NCBI GenBank assembly: GCA_025359865.1 | Contig: JANYDH010000093.1 | Span: forward strand, 1-38,700 | Length of the DNA: 38,700 nt | DNA from: Actinomycetes bacterium | Lineage (GTDB): Bacteria; Actinomycetota; Acidimicrobiia; Acidimicrobiales; Ilumatobacteraceae | Direction of reading: 5' to 3' | Part shown: positions 15,215 through 23,070 of the stretch, in pieces | Layout of the letters: the number at the start of each line of letters is the position of its first letter | How positions within the stretch are numbered: the stretch's first letter is position 1 | Made by a program: the position numbers and the translations under genes | The notes under the pieces: model-generated | What the model saw: the letters and a program-made list of their open reading frames with translations, nothing else | Database searches by the model: none | What the model was told of the DNA's origin: nothing

Positions 15215-16864
15215 ATGCACGATCAGCCCCCGCACATGACCGCGAGACCCGACAACGTCGTCGTGGTGCTCCTTGATTCGTTGAATCGTCACGACCTCGG
15301 CTGTTACGGGTCAAAGGACTTTGAAACCCCGAACATCGACCGGTTCGCGTTGCGTTCCACACGGTTCACCCGGCATGTCACGGGATCGCTGCCGTGCATG
15401 CCTGCTCGTCACGACATCCTGTGCGGCTCGCTCGACTTCCTTTGGCGACCGTGGGGCTCGATCGAACTGTGGGAACAGCCGATCACGGCAAACCTGCGCG
15501 CCGCCGATGTGACGACGATGCTCGTCACCGACCACCCGCACCTGTTCGAGACGGGTGGTGAGAACTACCACACTGACTTCGGTGGATGGGACTACGTGCG
15601 CGGCCACGAAGGTGATCCGTGGAAGACGTGGCTCGATCCATCATGGATCGGTGTTCCTGCCCCGCCGGCCGAGCGCGGCGACTGGTTCCTCCGGCGCAGG
15701 TTCGGCGATGCGGTGCCGCCGATATCTCGCGCCTATGACACAACGCGTACGCACTTTCGCGAGGAGATCGACTTTCCTGGTCCGCGCACCATGAGCGCAT
15801 CCGCAGCCTGGTTGGGCGAGGCGGCTCGAGTGGCAGGTGATCGGCGCTGGATGTTGTTCGTCGACGAGTTCGATCCGCACGAACCGTTCGACACGCCAGC
15901 CCCATGGACCGGTCGATATGAGGACGAACCCTGGCATGGCGACCGGTTGATCTGGCCGCCGTACGTGGTCGGCGGCATCAGCGGTGGGCATCTTTCCGTC
16001 GCGGAGGGTCGGCACATTCGCGCCAACTACGGGGCCAAGCTGACGATGATCGATCACTGGTTCGGTCGTCTGCTCGACCAACTCGATTCCACCGGTCTCT
16101 GGGAGACCACGGCGGTGATCGTGTGTACCGATCATGGGCACTACCTCGGTGACAAACGCAACACGACCGCCGGTTCGATGGTCGCATCCGGTCCGGTCGA
16201 GCGAGTCGACCTGTGGGGAAAGCCGCTCGTTCCCCAGTTCGAACCGCTCGGCCACGTTCCGTTGTTGATCCATTGGCCAGGTGTCGCCGCCGGCGGCACG
16301 TGTGATGCGCTCACCACTGCTGTCGACCTACATGCCACCCTGGCCGATGTGTTCGGTGTCACCCCGACGCATCGCACGCACGGACATTCGCTGGTGCCGC
16401 TGTTGACGGGCGAGAGCCGCCACATTCGGGACTGGGCGATCGGTGGTGTGTTCGGAAACTGGGTGCAGGTCACCGATGGCCGCCGGAAGTACGCACGTGC
16501 GCCCGAGGGCGACAACCTCCCGCTGAGCATGTGGAGCAACCGGTGGAGCACCATGCCCGTCCATGCGAAAGGCCTCGTCGAGCTACCACCACCGGATGAG
16601 CGTGCCTACCTCGACTGCATGCCGGGGACGCGCATTCCGGTCATCCGCCAGCCCTACCAGGCTGGTGATGCGCTGCCGTTCTGGGTGGGGCGCGCCCACA
16701 GTGGGCAACACCACCTGTACGACGTCGATGACGATCCCGAAGAACTCGAAAATCGAGTCGGCGAGGCGGGCGAGCAGGAGATGATCGATTTGCTGCACGA
16801 GGCGCTGCGTGCAGTGCAAGCACCAGTCGAGCACCTGACGCGACTTGGCCTCACGAAACCCTGA
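15215..16864 (+). CDS. Cys-type sulfatase (alkaline-phosphatase superfamily)
   Basis: The 549-residue enzyme has the sulfatase N-terminus VVVVLLDSLNRHDLGCYG, with metal aspartates. The modification motif is CMPAR: Cys61 would be converted to formylglycine. Further features are DEFDPHEPFD, the metal-binding CTDHGHYLGDKR and a C-terminal HDL-type fold end. It hydrolyses sulfate esters, or possibly phosphonate or phosphate monoesters as some relatives do. No signal peptide is visible, so it is probably cytoplasmic. Starts at GTG 15197, GTG 15212 and ATG 15215 are all in frame; GAGG immediately upstream favours 15215. It follows the TauE/SafE gene. A dedicated formylglycine-generating enzyme is not in the window. 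Confidence 0.9.
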   Translation: MHDQPPHMTARPDNVVVVLLDSLNRHDLGCYGSKDFETPNIDRFALRSTRFTRHVTGSLPCMPARHDILCGSLDFLWRPWGSIELWEQPITANLRAADVTTMLVTDHPHLFETGGENYHTDFGGWDYVRGHEGDPWKTWLDPSWIGVPAPPAERGDWFLRRRFGDAVPPISRAYDTTRTHFREEIDFPGPRTMSASAAWLGEAARVAGDRRWMLFVDEFDPHEPFDTPAPWTGRYEDEPWHGDRLIWPPYVVGGISGGHLSVAEGRHIRANYGAKLTMIDHWFGRLLDQLDSTGLWETTAVIVCTDHGHYLGDKRNTTAGSMVASGPVERVDLWGKPLVPQFEPLGHVPLLIHWPGVAAGGTCDALTTAVDLHATLADVFGVTPTHRTHGHSLVPLLTGESRHIRDWAIGGVFGNWVQVTDGRRKYARAPEGDNLPLSMWSNRWSTMPVHAKGLVELPPPDERAYLDCMPGTRIPVIRQPYQAGDALPFWVGRAHSGQHHLYDVDDDPEELENRVGEAGEQEMIDLLHEALRAVQAPVEHLTRLGLTKP

Positions 16865-16879
16865 ATATTCGACCAAAGC

Positions 16880-16904
16880 TCGAGGTGGGTCGAGGTGGGT
16901 CGAG
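16880..16904. repeat. 10-bp tandem repeat at a convergent junction
   Basis: TCGAGGTGGG occurs at 16880-16889 and 16890-16899, followed by a partial TCGAG. It lies in the 42-bp gap between the convergent sulfatase and metallo-hydrolase genes, right before the stop codon of the latter. Confidence 0.85.
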
Positions 16905-16906
16905 GG

Positions 16907-17620
16907 TCAGTGGCCGAACCACTGCATCCAGTCGGCGGCTGTCTTCGGTTTGAACACGTAGTTCGTCTCTTTGATGACGGCGATCGTGCCGCTCGACGGC
17001 GCAGAATAGCGATGCCCGGGGTAGACGATCGTGTCGTCGCTCATCGCCGCCAGGGTCTGCAGGCTGTGGTACATCGCTTCCGCGTCGCTGCCTGGCAGAT
17101 CGGTGCGTCCGCAGCCTTCCAAGAACAAGGTGTCGCCGCTCACCAATCGGCCATCGACGAGGAAGCACTGACTACCTGGGGTGTGGCCAGGGGTGTGGAC
17201 CAGCGAGATGTCGATCCGCCCGACCGAGACGACGTCACCGGAATCGTGCGCTACAAGTTGAGCTTCGCCCAGTCCCGTCGTGCGCTTCATCCACGGCAGT
17301 TCGGCGCGCTGGACGTGCACGGGGCAGTCGCATCGTTCGAGTAATCGGGCGACCCCTTCGATCTGGAATCCCATCATCGCTCCGCCGACGTGATCCGGGT
17401 GATAATGCGTCGCCAGTACGCCTGTGCAGTGCATGCCATCGGATTCGACGATGTCGAGCAGTTCGTCGACGGCGTAGGCCGGATCGACAAGTACGCATTC
17501 GCCGGTAGCCCGGTCGCCGATCGCGTAGACGAAGTTCACCATCTGCTGCGCGATCTGATCGTCGACTGCAAAGTCGCGCCCGGACAGCAGTTGGCGGAAG
17601 TACATCTGGTCGTCGCTCAC
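16907..17620 (-). CDS. Metallo-beta-lactamase-fold hydrolase (glyoxalase II / ETHE1-like)
   Basis: The 237-residue enzyme carries the metal motif ATHYHPDHVGG, the downstream HTPGHTPGS, the bridging aspartate in LVSGDTLF and the terminal VYPGHRYS. CGRTDLPGSDAEAMYHSL resembles the glyoxalase II/persulfide dioxygenase branch. Such enzymes cleave thioesters of glutathione or mycothiol, or oxidise persulfides to sulfite. The reading frame remains open upstream, but that part is the antisense shadow of the neighbouring gene. GTG 17620 is 7 nt after a TAGCCT box and is the likely start. It is transcribed in the same direction as the maleylpyruvate-isomerase-fold gene but has its own promoter. Confidence 0.9.
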   Translation of the reverse strand: MSDDQMYFRQLLSGRDFAVDDQIAQQMVNFVYAIGDRATGECVLVDPAYAVDELLDIVESDGMHCTGVLATHYHPDHVGGAMMGFQIEGVARLLERCDCPVHVQRAELPWMKRTTGLGEAQLVAHDSGDVVSVGRIDISLVHTPGHTPGSQCFLVDGRLVSGDTLFLEGCGRTDLPGSDAEAMYHSLQTLAAMSDDTIVYPGHRYSAPSSGTIAVIKETNYVFKPKTAADWMQWFGH

Positions 17621-17627
17621 ACCGCGC

Positions 17628-17633
17628 AGGCTA
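17628..17633 (-). promoter_or_regulatory. -10 box (TAGCCT) for the metallo-hydrolase gene
   Basis: TAGCCT on the minus strand lies 7 nt before GTG 17620 and decides that start over a much longer frame. Confidence 0.55.
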
Positions 17634-17666
17634 CTTGTGCGTCGGGTCCTGGTCGCGGGTCGAACG

Positions 17667-18440
17667 TCAGTTGCCGCCGAACGACAGCCAGGCGCGGGCA
17701 AGATCGTTGTCAGGCATTGTCGATATCGGAGCACGGTTCCACAGCGCCAAGACCAGTTCAGCGGCAGGCCCACTGAGCTCCGCATCGACAATCTGAGCAT
17801 CGTCGGCGACCACACTGACGCCAGTGCCGTCGACACGGACCACGAACGAATCGCCGTTGCCGGTGCCGGTGCCGGTGAAGCTGATCCGGACGGTGCCGGT
17901 CGGCGGCGTTCGCCCGTCACGGCCCGCCACACGGGTTACGATCACCTCGAAGTACTCGCGAACGAAGTCGGCCGCAAGAGCGGCGTCGAACGGTGTCTCG
18001 GCTCCGACCGCATGCTCGGCATCCCAGCGGTGCACGGCCAGTTCGTGTGCTTGACGGCGGGGCCACACGGCAGCTACGCGGGCAACAGTAAACGGGTGCC
18101 ATGTCGGTGCCTCGGGTGCCAACACGGCGAGCGTGGTGATCAGTGCCTCGACGCCGGTTCGGAGCCATTCGGCCAACTCAGCTGGCTCGTCAGGGCCAAG
18201 AGGCGGAGGAGCGTCGATCTGTGACTCGTCCGGGCGAGCTGCCGTGGCGGCAGACAGCCGTGCCCAACGGTGGATGTAGCCCATGTGGTGGGCGAGGTCG
18301 CGGAGCTGCCAACCAGCGCACGACGGAACGTGTGTGTCGAGCGGTCCGAGTTCAATGATCGTGGCCAATCGGTTGCCGTCGCGGCGGAGACTCTCGATGT
18401 AGTGCTGCACGCTCGTACCATAGGCCTCGATGCCGACCAT
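17667..18440 (-). CDS. Maleylpyruvate isomerase/DinB-fold family protein (mycothiol-dependent type)
   Basis: The 257-residue protein has the four-helix DinB-like domain with histidines LRDLAHHMGYIHRWA and HELAVHRWDAEHA, typical of the actinobacterial mycothiol-dependent maleylpyruvate isomerase family. A C-terminal SCP2/alpha-beta-like domain (about residues 165-257) ends in a segment like AELVLALWNR. Most family members are annotated only by fold; a mycothiol S-transferase-like role is inferred. I chose ATG 18440; GTG 18449 is an alternative. Its first 11 bp overlap the 5' end of the divergent ProA-like gene. The metallo-hydrolase gene follows downstream. Confidence 0.85.
   Translation of the reverse strand: MVGIEAYGTSVQHYIESLRRDGNRLATIIELGPLDTHVPSCAGWQLRDLAHHMGYIHRWARLSAATAARPDESQIDAPPPLGPDEPAELAEWLRTGVEALITTLAVLAPEAPTWHPFTVARVAAVWPRRQAHELAVHRWDAEHAVGAETPFDAALAADFVREYFEVIVTRVAGRDGRTPPTGTVRISFTGTGTGNGDSFVVRVDGTGVSVVADDAQIVDAELSGPAAELVLALWNRAPISTMPDNDLARAWLSFGGN
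18416..18421 (+). promoter_or_regulatory. -10 box (TACCAT) for the ProA-like gene
   Basis: TACCAT lies 8 nt before ATG 18430. It would lie inside the coding region of the divergent maleylpyruvate-isomerase-fold gene. Confidence 0.4.
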
Positions 18441-19878
18441 CGCGCTCACGTCGCTTACTGCTGGCCAACTCGTTCCGTACGGCGGCGATCGCGCTGCCGT
18501 AGTCGGCGCGGAACTTGCAGCTGCGTTTCGTGAGGGTGATCGGCTGGTGGCGGTGCACGACTCGGGCGATCTGCTGCACATCCCCGCTGATGAGCACGCC
18601 CTGGTCGACGACGCAGTCGGTCGCGCCGTCGTAGCGTTCGGGATACTTGCCGGCGTGAGCGACGCGGCGATTTCTGCGTTCTTCGACACGTTCGCGATCC
18701 TCTTGGAACGCGACGACTCGTTCGCGCCGATCGCTGCGGCAAACTCCGCTGATGTGAGTGTCGCCCGGCAGCGGGGACGGTCGACCACCAGGCTCGAACT
18801 GTCCGCCGGGATGCGCGCCGACATGGTCGCCGGTCTGCGCGTGTGGCGCGACGGACCTGCTTCGAGGAACACGAGGGTCGCGACGATCGATCACGGGTCT
18901 TGGACGGTCGCTACTCGCCGGGCTCCGCTGGGTGTAGTCGGGTTCGTGTTCGAAGGTCGTCCCAACGTCTTCGCCGATGCCGCTGGCGTACTCCGTACCG
19001 GCAACACCGTGGTGTTTCGCATCGGTAGCGATGCGCTCGGTACAGCGCGGGCGATCATGACTCATGCGGTCGAGCCTGCGTGCGTCGCCTCAGGCCTGCC
19101 GATAGGGGCAGTCAACCTGGTCGACTCCACTGCGCACGCGGCCGGATGGGCGCTGTTCTCCGATCGGCGGCTGGCATTGGCGGTCGCTCGCGGCTCGGGT
19201 CATGCTGTTGCCCAGTTGGGGGCGGTCGCACAGCAACATGGGGTTCCGGTGAGTCTGCACGGCATAGGCGGAGCATGGCTCGTCGCCGCAGCCGACGCCG
19301 ACACGGATGCGCTCGAGGCTGCAGTGCAGTTCTCGCTCGACCGCAAGGTGTGCAACACGCTCAATGTGTGCTGTGTGGAAGCCTCCGCAGCCGATCGGCT
19401 GGTACCGATCGTGCTCCGCGCCGCCCGCGCCGCAGCTGCAGCTCGTGACGCCGAATTGGTGCTGCACATCACGTCGTCAGCTGTGGAGTACATCGCCGGT
19501 ACAGCCGATGTGATCGGAGACGACAGCCTCGCTACCGAATGGGAGTGGGAGAACTCGCCGGAATTCACGCTGGCTGTGGTCGACTCGGTCGATCATGCGG
19601 TGGAGTTGTTCAACCGGTACAGCCCACGGTTCGCTGCATCGCTCATCAGCGACGACCCAACCAGACACCAGCAGTTCTACGATGCCATCGATGCGCCGTT
19701 CGTCGGCAACGGCTTCACCAGGTGGGTCGACGGTCAGTTCGCGTTCGATCAACCAGAGTTGGGTCTGTCGAACTGGCAGTTCGGTCGCCTGCTCGCGCGT
19801 GGCGGTGTTCTGTCGGGCGATTCGGTCCACACGCTGCGTACTGTTGCCCATATCCGCGACCACACTCTGCACCGATAG
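18430..19878 (+). CDS. Divergent ProA-like aldehyde dehydrogenase (gamma-glutamyl phosphate reductase family)
   Basis: The 482-residue protein has the ProA core: RRAPLGVVGFVFEGRPNV followed by LRTGNTVVFRIG (ProA normally has RGG here), and the catalytic-cysteine motif VCNTLNVCCVE (Cys308; ProA has CNTVETLL). It has a 60-70-residue N-terminal extension compared with ordinary ProA (about 415-420 residues), a WEWENSPEF segment and an altered C-terminus (LLARGGVLSGD). No proB is near. It is probably a paralogue acting on another acyl phosphate or aldehyde, though true ProA function is possible. Starts downstream of 18430 are possible; this one overlaps the divergent gene by 11 bp. Confidence 0.8.
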   Translation: MPTIALTSLTAGQLVPYGGDRAAVVGAELAAAFREGDRLVAVHDSGDLLHIPADEHALVDDAVGRAVVAFGILAGVSDAAISAFFDTFAILLERDDSFAPIAAANSADVSVARQRGRSTTRLELSAGMRADMVAGLRVWRDGPASRNTRVATIDHGSWTVATRRAPLGVVGFVFEGRPNVFADAAGVLRTGNTVVFRIGSDALGTARAIMTHAVEPACVASGLPIGAVNLVDSTAHAAGWALFSDRRLALAVARGSGHAVAQLGAVAQQHGVPVSLHGIGGAWLVAAADADTDALEAAVQFSLDRKVCNTLNVCCVEASAADRLVPIVLRAARAAAAARDAELVLHITSSAVEYIAGTADVIGDDSLATEWEWENSPEFTLAVVDSVDHAVELFNRYSPRFAASLISDDPTRHQQFYDAIDAPFVGNGFTRWVDGQFAFDQPELGLSNWQFGRLLARGGVLSGDSVHTLRTVAHIRDHTLHR

Positions 19879-19883
19879 TTCGC

Positions 19884-19889
19884 TACCGT
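19884..19889 (+). promoter_or_regulatory. -10 box (TACCGT) for the M1 peptidase gene
   Basis: TACCGT lies 7 nt before GTG 19897 and overlaps another in-frame GTG at 19888, so the downstream start is preferred. Confidence 0.55.
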
Positions 19890-19896
19890 GTGCGTC

Positions 19897-21555
19897 GTGG
19901 CGCGACCAACAATGCTAGGAAGATCGGTGCTCATCGTGGCGCTGGCAGTTGCACTCGCGGCGGCGACGACGGCCTGCTCCAGCGGTAGCGGGGTCACCGC
20001 GCTCAACGCCGATGACACGGCAGCGACCACGTATCCTGCGACGACCACGTACCCGGCGACCCCGACCGCAACCACGGCTACGACTACCTTCCCCTCGACT
20101 ACACGGCCCGAGCCGCCCGCATCTGCCGACCCGGGCGACGAGGCGGGGAGTGCGAGCGAGTCATCTACCGCAACGGACCCTGGCGCGGGTGAAGCACCTG
20201 CTCCGGCCAACAGCCCGCCGGGCAACCCCGATGGTGTGGGCGACGCGTTGTTTCCCGAGCTCGGCAACCCAGGCCTCGATGTCGAGAACTACGACGTCAA
20301 ACTGTCGTACGATCCGGCGTCGGGCGAACTCGTCGGTCAAGCCACGCTCACGATTTCACCCACCGAGAACCGCGAGGAATTCACCTTGGATTCCGCGGGC
20401 CCCGATGTGTCGAGCGTCCAGGTGGGCGGGACCGACGCCGAGTACAACCAGGACGGTGAAGAACTGCGCATCACCCCGACACATCCGTTGACAAAGGGTA
20501 CGGTGGTCGAGGTCAGGCTCGACTGGACCGAGAACCCGCAATCGCTCACGTCCGAGGTGGGGCTCGACGAGGGCTGGTTCGGCACCGACGGTGGGTCGTA
20601 CGTCTTGAACGAACCCAGCGGTGCTCGGACATGGATCCCGAGCAACGACCATCCGAGCGACAAGGCCACCTGGACCTTTGCGATCACCGTGCCGAAGGGC
20701 GTGACGGCGGTGGCCAACGGCAGCCATGTCTCGACCACCAGTGGAGCTGACGGCGATACGTGGGTATGGCGCGAGGACCAACCGATGGCGACCTATCTGG
20801 TGCAGGTGCTCACTGGTGACTACGAGTTAGTCGAGGGCACGGGCCCGAATGGGCTGCCGTTGCTGAGCGTCGTACTGCGGTCAGATCGTGCAGTGATGCA
20901 GCCGTTCATCGACTCGATCGCCTCGCAGATCGACTTCTACGACGAGTACTTCGGGCCGTATCCCCTCGACCGGTATGGCATTGCGATGAGCGACAGTTTC
21001 GGTGGTCTGGCGATGGAGACCCAGGAGCGTTCGCTGTTCAGCCGAGAGGACTTCCAATCAGGTGAGCTCGGCCACTGGGAGCAGCTGCTGTTGTCGCACG
21101 AGCTTGCCCACCAGTGGTTCGGCGACGCGGTGACGCTTGCGAGGTGGCAGGACATCTGGTTGAACGAGAGCTTCGCCACCTACGCGGAGTGGATGTGGCT
21201 CGACCACACCGGCGATCAGCCGCTCGACAGCGCCGCCAACGATGCACTGCAGACCAAGCGCTCATCCGGTGCCGGTACCGCTCCAACGGGTGATCCCGAG
21301 GTCGGCGACCTGTTCGGGTTCAACTCATACGATGGTGGCGCAGTGGTGGTACATGCGTTGCGGTTGACGATCGGCGACGATCAGTTCTTCACAATCTTGG
21401 AGCAATGGGTCGAGCGCAACACCGGTACCAGTCAGACGACTGAGGACTTCATCGCGCTCGCCGAGGAGATCTCCGGCCAGGACCTCACCGGGTTCTTCGA
21501 CACCTGGTTGTTCTCGCCTATACCGCCAGCGAAGTATCCGGTGCAGGCGGCCTGA
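19897..21555 (+). CDS. M1-family zinc metallopeptidase, lipoprotein
   Basis: The 552-residue precursor has a signal peptide with lipobox ending TAC (Cys27), followed by a Thr/Pro/Ala-rich linker (about residues 30-105) and then an M1 peptidase. The zinc site is HELAHQW (His401, Glu402, His405) with Glu424 in NESFATYAEW, 19 residues later as in the family. The exopeptidase motif GAMEN is altered to GLAMET. It is likely anchored on the outer face of the membrane, where it would trim peptides. The long low-complexity linker probably spaces it from the membrane. The start GTG 19897 follows a TACCGT box. A palindrome lies just after the stop. Confidence 0.93.
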   Translation: MARPTMLGRSVLIVALAVALAAATTACSSGSGVTALNADDTAATTYPATTTYPATPTATTATTTFPSTTRPEPPASADPGDEAGSASESSTATDPGAGEAPAPANSPPGNPDGVGDALFPELGNPGLDVENYDVKLSYDPASGELVGQATLTISPTENREEFTLDSAGPDVSSVQVGGTDAEYNQDGEELRITPTHPLTKGTVVEVRLDWTENPQSLTSEVGLDEGWFGTDGGSYVLNEPSGARTWIPSNDHPSDKATWTFAITVPKGVTAVANGSHVSTTSGADGDTWVWREDQPMATYLVQVLTGDYELVEGTGPNGLPLLSVVLRSDRAVMQPFIDSIASQIDFYDEYFGPYPLDRYGIAMSDSFGGLAMETQERSLFSREDFQSGELGHWEQLLLSHELAHQWFGDAVTLARWQDIWLNESFATYAEWMWLDHTGDQPLDSAANDALQTKRSSGAGTAPTGDPEVGDLFGFNSYDGGAVVVHALRLTIGDDQFFTILEQWVERNTGTSQTTEDFIALAEEISGQDLTGFFDTWLFSPIPPAKYPVQAA

Positions 21556-21570
21556 CACGACTCATCCGGC

Positions 21571-21618
21571 GACCTTTGGCGTTGGGGTGTCATTGACAGC
21601 AACCCAACGCCAAACATC
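21571..21618. terminator. 12-bp-stem palindrome between convergent genes; copy 1 of a dispersed element
   Basis: TTTGGCGTTGGG (21575-21586) and CCCAACGCCAAA (21603-21614) are perfect inverted repeats around a 16-nt loop. Within the loop, TGTCATTGACA (21588-21598) is a second dyad. Placed between the stops of the M1 peptidase and FAD oxidoreductase genes, it could act as a bidirectional terminator. A related element lies at 27165-27212. Confidence 0.8.
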
Positions 21619-21629
21619 GTGGGTGTGGT

Positions 21630-23009
21630 TCACTGACCGGTGAGGCGGGCGATGATCGCGCTGCGCCACCGCTCACGCTTTCCCGTGCGGCTCTCGTAGT
21701 TGTCGGCGCCTACCGGCAGGCGAACCATCGAGTTGATGCCGATCCACCGCAGTGGCTCTGGCTCCCACCGCCGTGATCGGTGATCGACCCAAGGCAACCG
21801 GGTGAGGTCGGATGTGGTGCCGGTGATGAGGTCGGCCAGCGTGCGACCCGACAGGTTCGCGGTGGCGACCCCGTCGCCGACGTAGCCGCCGGCCCATGCG
21901 ATGCCGGTCGTACGGTCGAGACCGACCGAACACCACCAGTCACGCGGCGCTGCGACTGCGCCGCCCCAGCGGTGGGTGATTGCCGCAGTACCGATCGAGG
22001 GGAACAGTTCGCGCAAGGTCTCGCCGAGGCTGTCGTGAACAGCGGTGTTCGTGTCGTACTGGGGGCGAATGCTGCTACCGAAATGGTACGGCGCGCCGCG
22101 ACCCCCGAACGCCAGCCGGTTGTCCGCGGTGCGCTGTCCGTAGATGATCATCCGCCGCCCATCGTTGAACGTCTCACGATGGCGAAGGCCGATCTCATCG
22201 AAGACCGAGTCGGTGAGCGGCTCGGTGGCCACCATCAATGAATAGATCGGCGCGACATCACGACGATGACCCTTCAACAACGGAGTGAAGGCTTCGGTGG
22301 CGCGCACGATGAACCGGGTCGTGATGGTGCCGCGACTCGTGATGACCCGACCGGCAAGCAGCTCTGTTGCCCTGGTCTGTTCGTGGATCGTGACACCCCG
22401 ACGTTCGACAGCGTTGGCCAGTCCGCGAGCAAGTCGGCCAGGGTGAATGGCTGCGCAGTGCGGCGTGAAGGCCGCGCCGAGGGTGTCGGAAGCGTTCAGG
22501 CGGCGGCGGGCCTCGTCGGCAGGCAACCAGACGTGGTCATCTTCGCCGAACCCGAACGCGCGAAGTACTTCGATGTCGTGGCGGATTCGTTGTGCCTGCA
22601 CCGCGCTGCGTGCCAGATGGATGGAGCCACCCTTCGCAAAGTGGCAGTCGATTCCCTCGACCGCGGCGACTCTGCCGACCTCGTCGACGGTGTCGAACAT
22701 CGCCCGCTGGAGACCGATTGCTGCATCGCGGCCATGGGAGGCCGCCATCGCATCGAGTCCCATCGGTAGCAGTGCCGAACACCAACCACCATTGCGTCCG
22801 CTCGCGCCGAACCCCACCCGCTCACCGTCGAGGACGATGATCCGTAGGTTGGGGTCGGCCGCTGCCAGGTAGTACGCCGTCCAGAGTCCGGTGTAGCCAG
22901 CACCGACAATCACGACATCGGCCTCGGTATCGCCAGCCAGCGCTGGACGGTCGATTGCTGCCTCGTCGCTCGGAAGCGTGTCGTGCCAGAGCGAGAGAGC
23001 GTGTGCCAT
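21630..23009 (-). CDS. FAD-dependent amine/amino-acid oxidoreductase (DAO family, PuuB-like)
   Basis: The 459-residue flavoprotein starts MAHALSLWHDTLP, with the Rossmann dinucleotide motif VVIVGAGYTGLWTAYYLA, the FAD ribose acid in IIVLDGERVGFGASGRNGG, and a C-terminal GGYVGDGVATANLSGRTLADLI that closes the FAD site. The pattern is that of gamma-glutamylputrescine oxidoreductase/glycine oxidase-type proteins, which oxidise secondary or primary amines to imines with H2O2 release. The substrate is unknown. The ATG at 23009 is 6 nt after a TACGCT box, so the longer upstream frame is rejected. It ends at the 21571-21618 palindrome. Confidence 0.92.
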   Translation of the reverse strand: MAHALSLWHDTLPSDEAAIDRPALAGDTEADVVIVGAGYTGLWTAYYLAAADPNLRIIVLDGERVGFGASGRNGGWCSALLPMGLDAMAASHGRDAAIGLQRAMFDTVDEVGRVAAVEGIDCHFAKGGSIHLARSAVQAQRIRHDIEVLRAFGFGEDDHVWLPADEARRRLNASDTLGAAFTPHCAAIHPGRLARGLANAVERRGVTIHEQTRATELLAGRVITSRGTITTRFIVRATEAFTPLLKGHRRDVAPIYSLMVATEPLTDSVFDEIGLRHRETFNDGRRMIIYGQRTADNRLAFGGRGAPYHFGSSIRPQYDTNTAVHDSLGETLRELFPSIGTAAITHRWGGAVAAPRDWWCSVGLDRTTGIAWAGGYVGDGVATANLSGRTLADLITGTTSDLTRLPWVDHRSRRWEPEPLRWIGINSMVRLPVGADNYESRTGKRERWRSAIIARLTGQ

Positions 23010-23015
23010 CGGGCG

Positions 23016-23021
23016 AGCGTA
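23016..23021 (-). promoter_or_regulatory. -10 box (TACGCT) for the FAD oxidoreductase gene
   Basis: TACGCT on the minus strand lies 6 nt before ATG 23009 with no ribosome site. Confidence 0.55.
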
Positions 23022-23070
23022 CTGGTGGCGGCGATGCGCACAGAGCGTCCGCGGTGGCACAGCCCGTACG

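Noticed and set aside
17621-17932. N-terminal extension of the metallo-hydrolase
   Set aside because: The upstream part is another frame of the maleylpyruvate-isomerase-fold gene; GTG 17620 with its TAGCCT box is the natural start.
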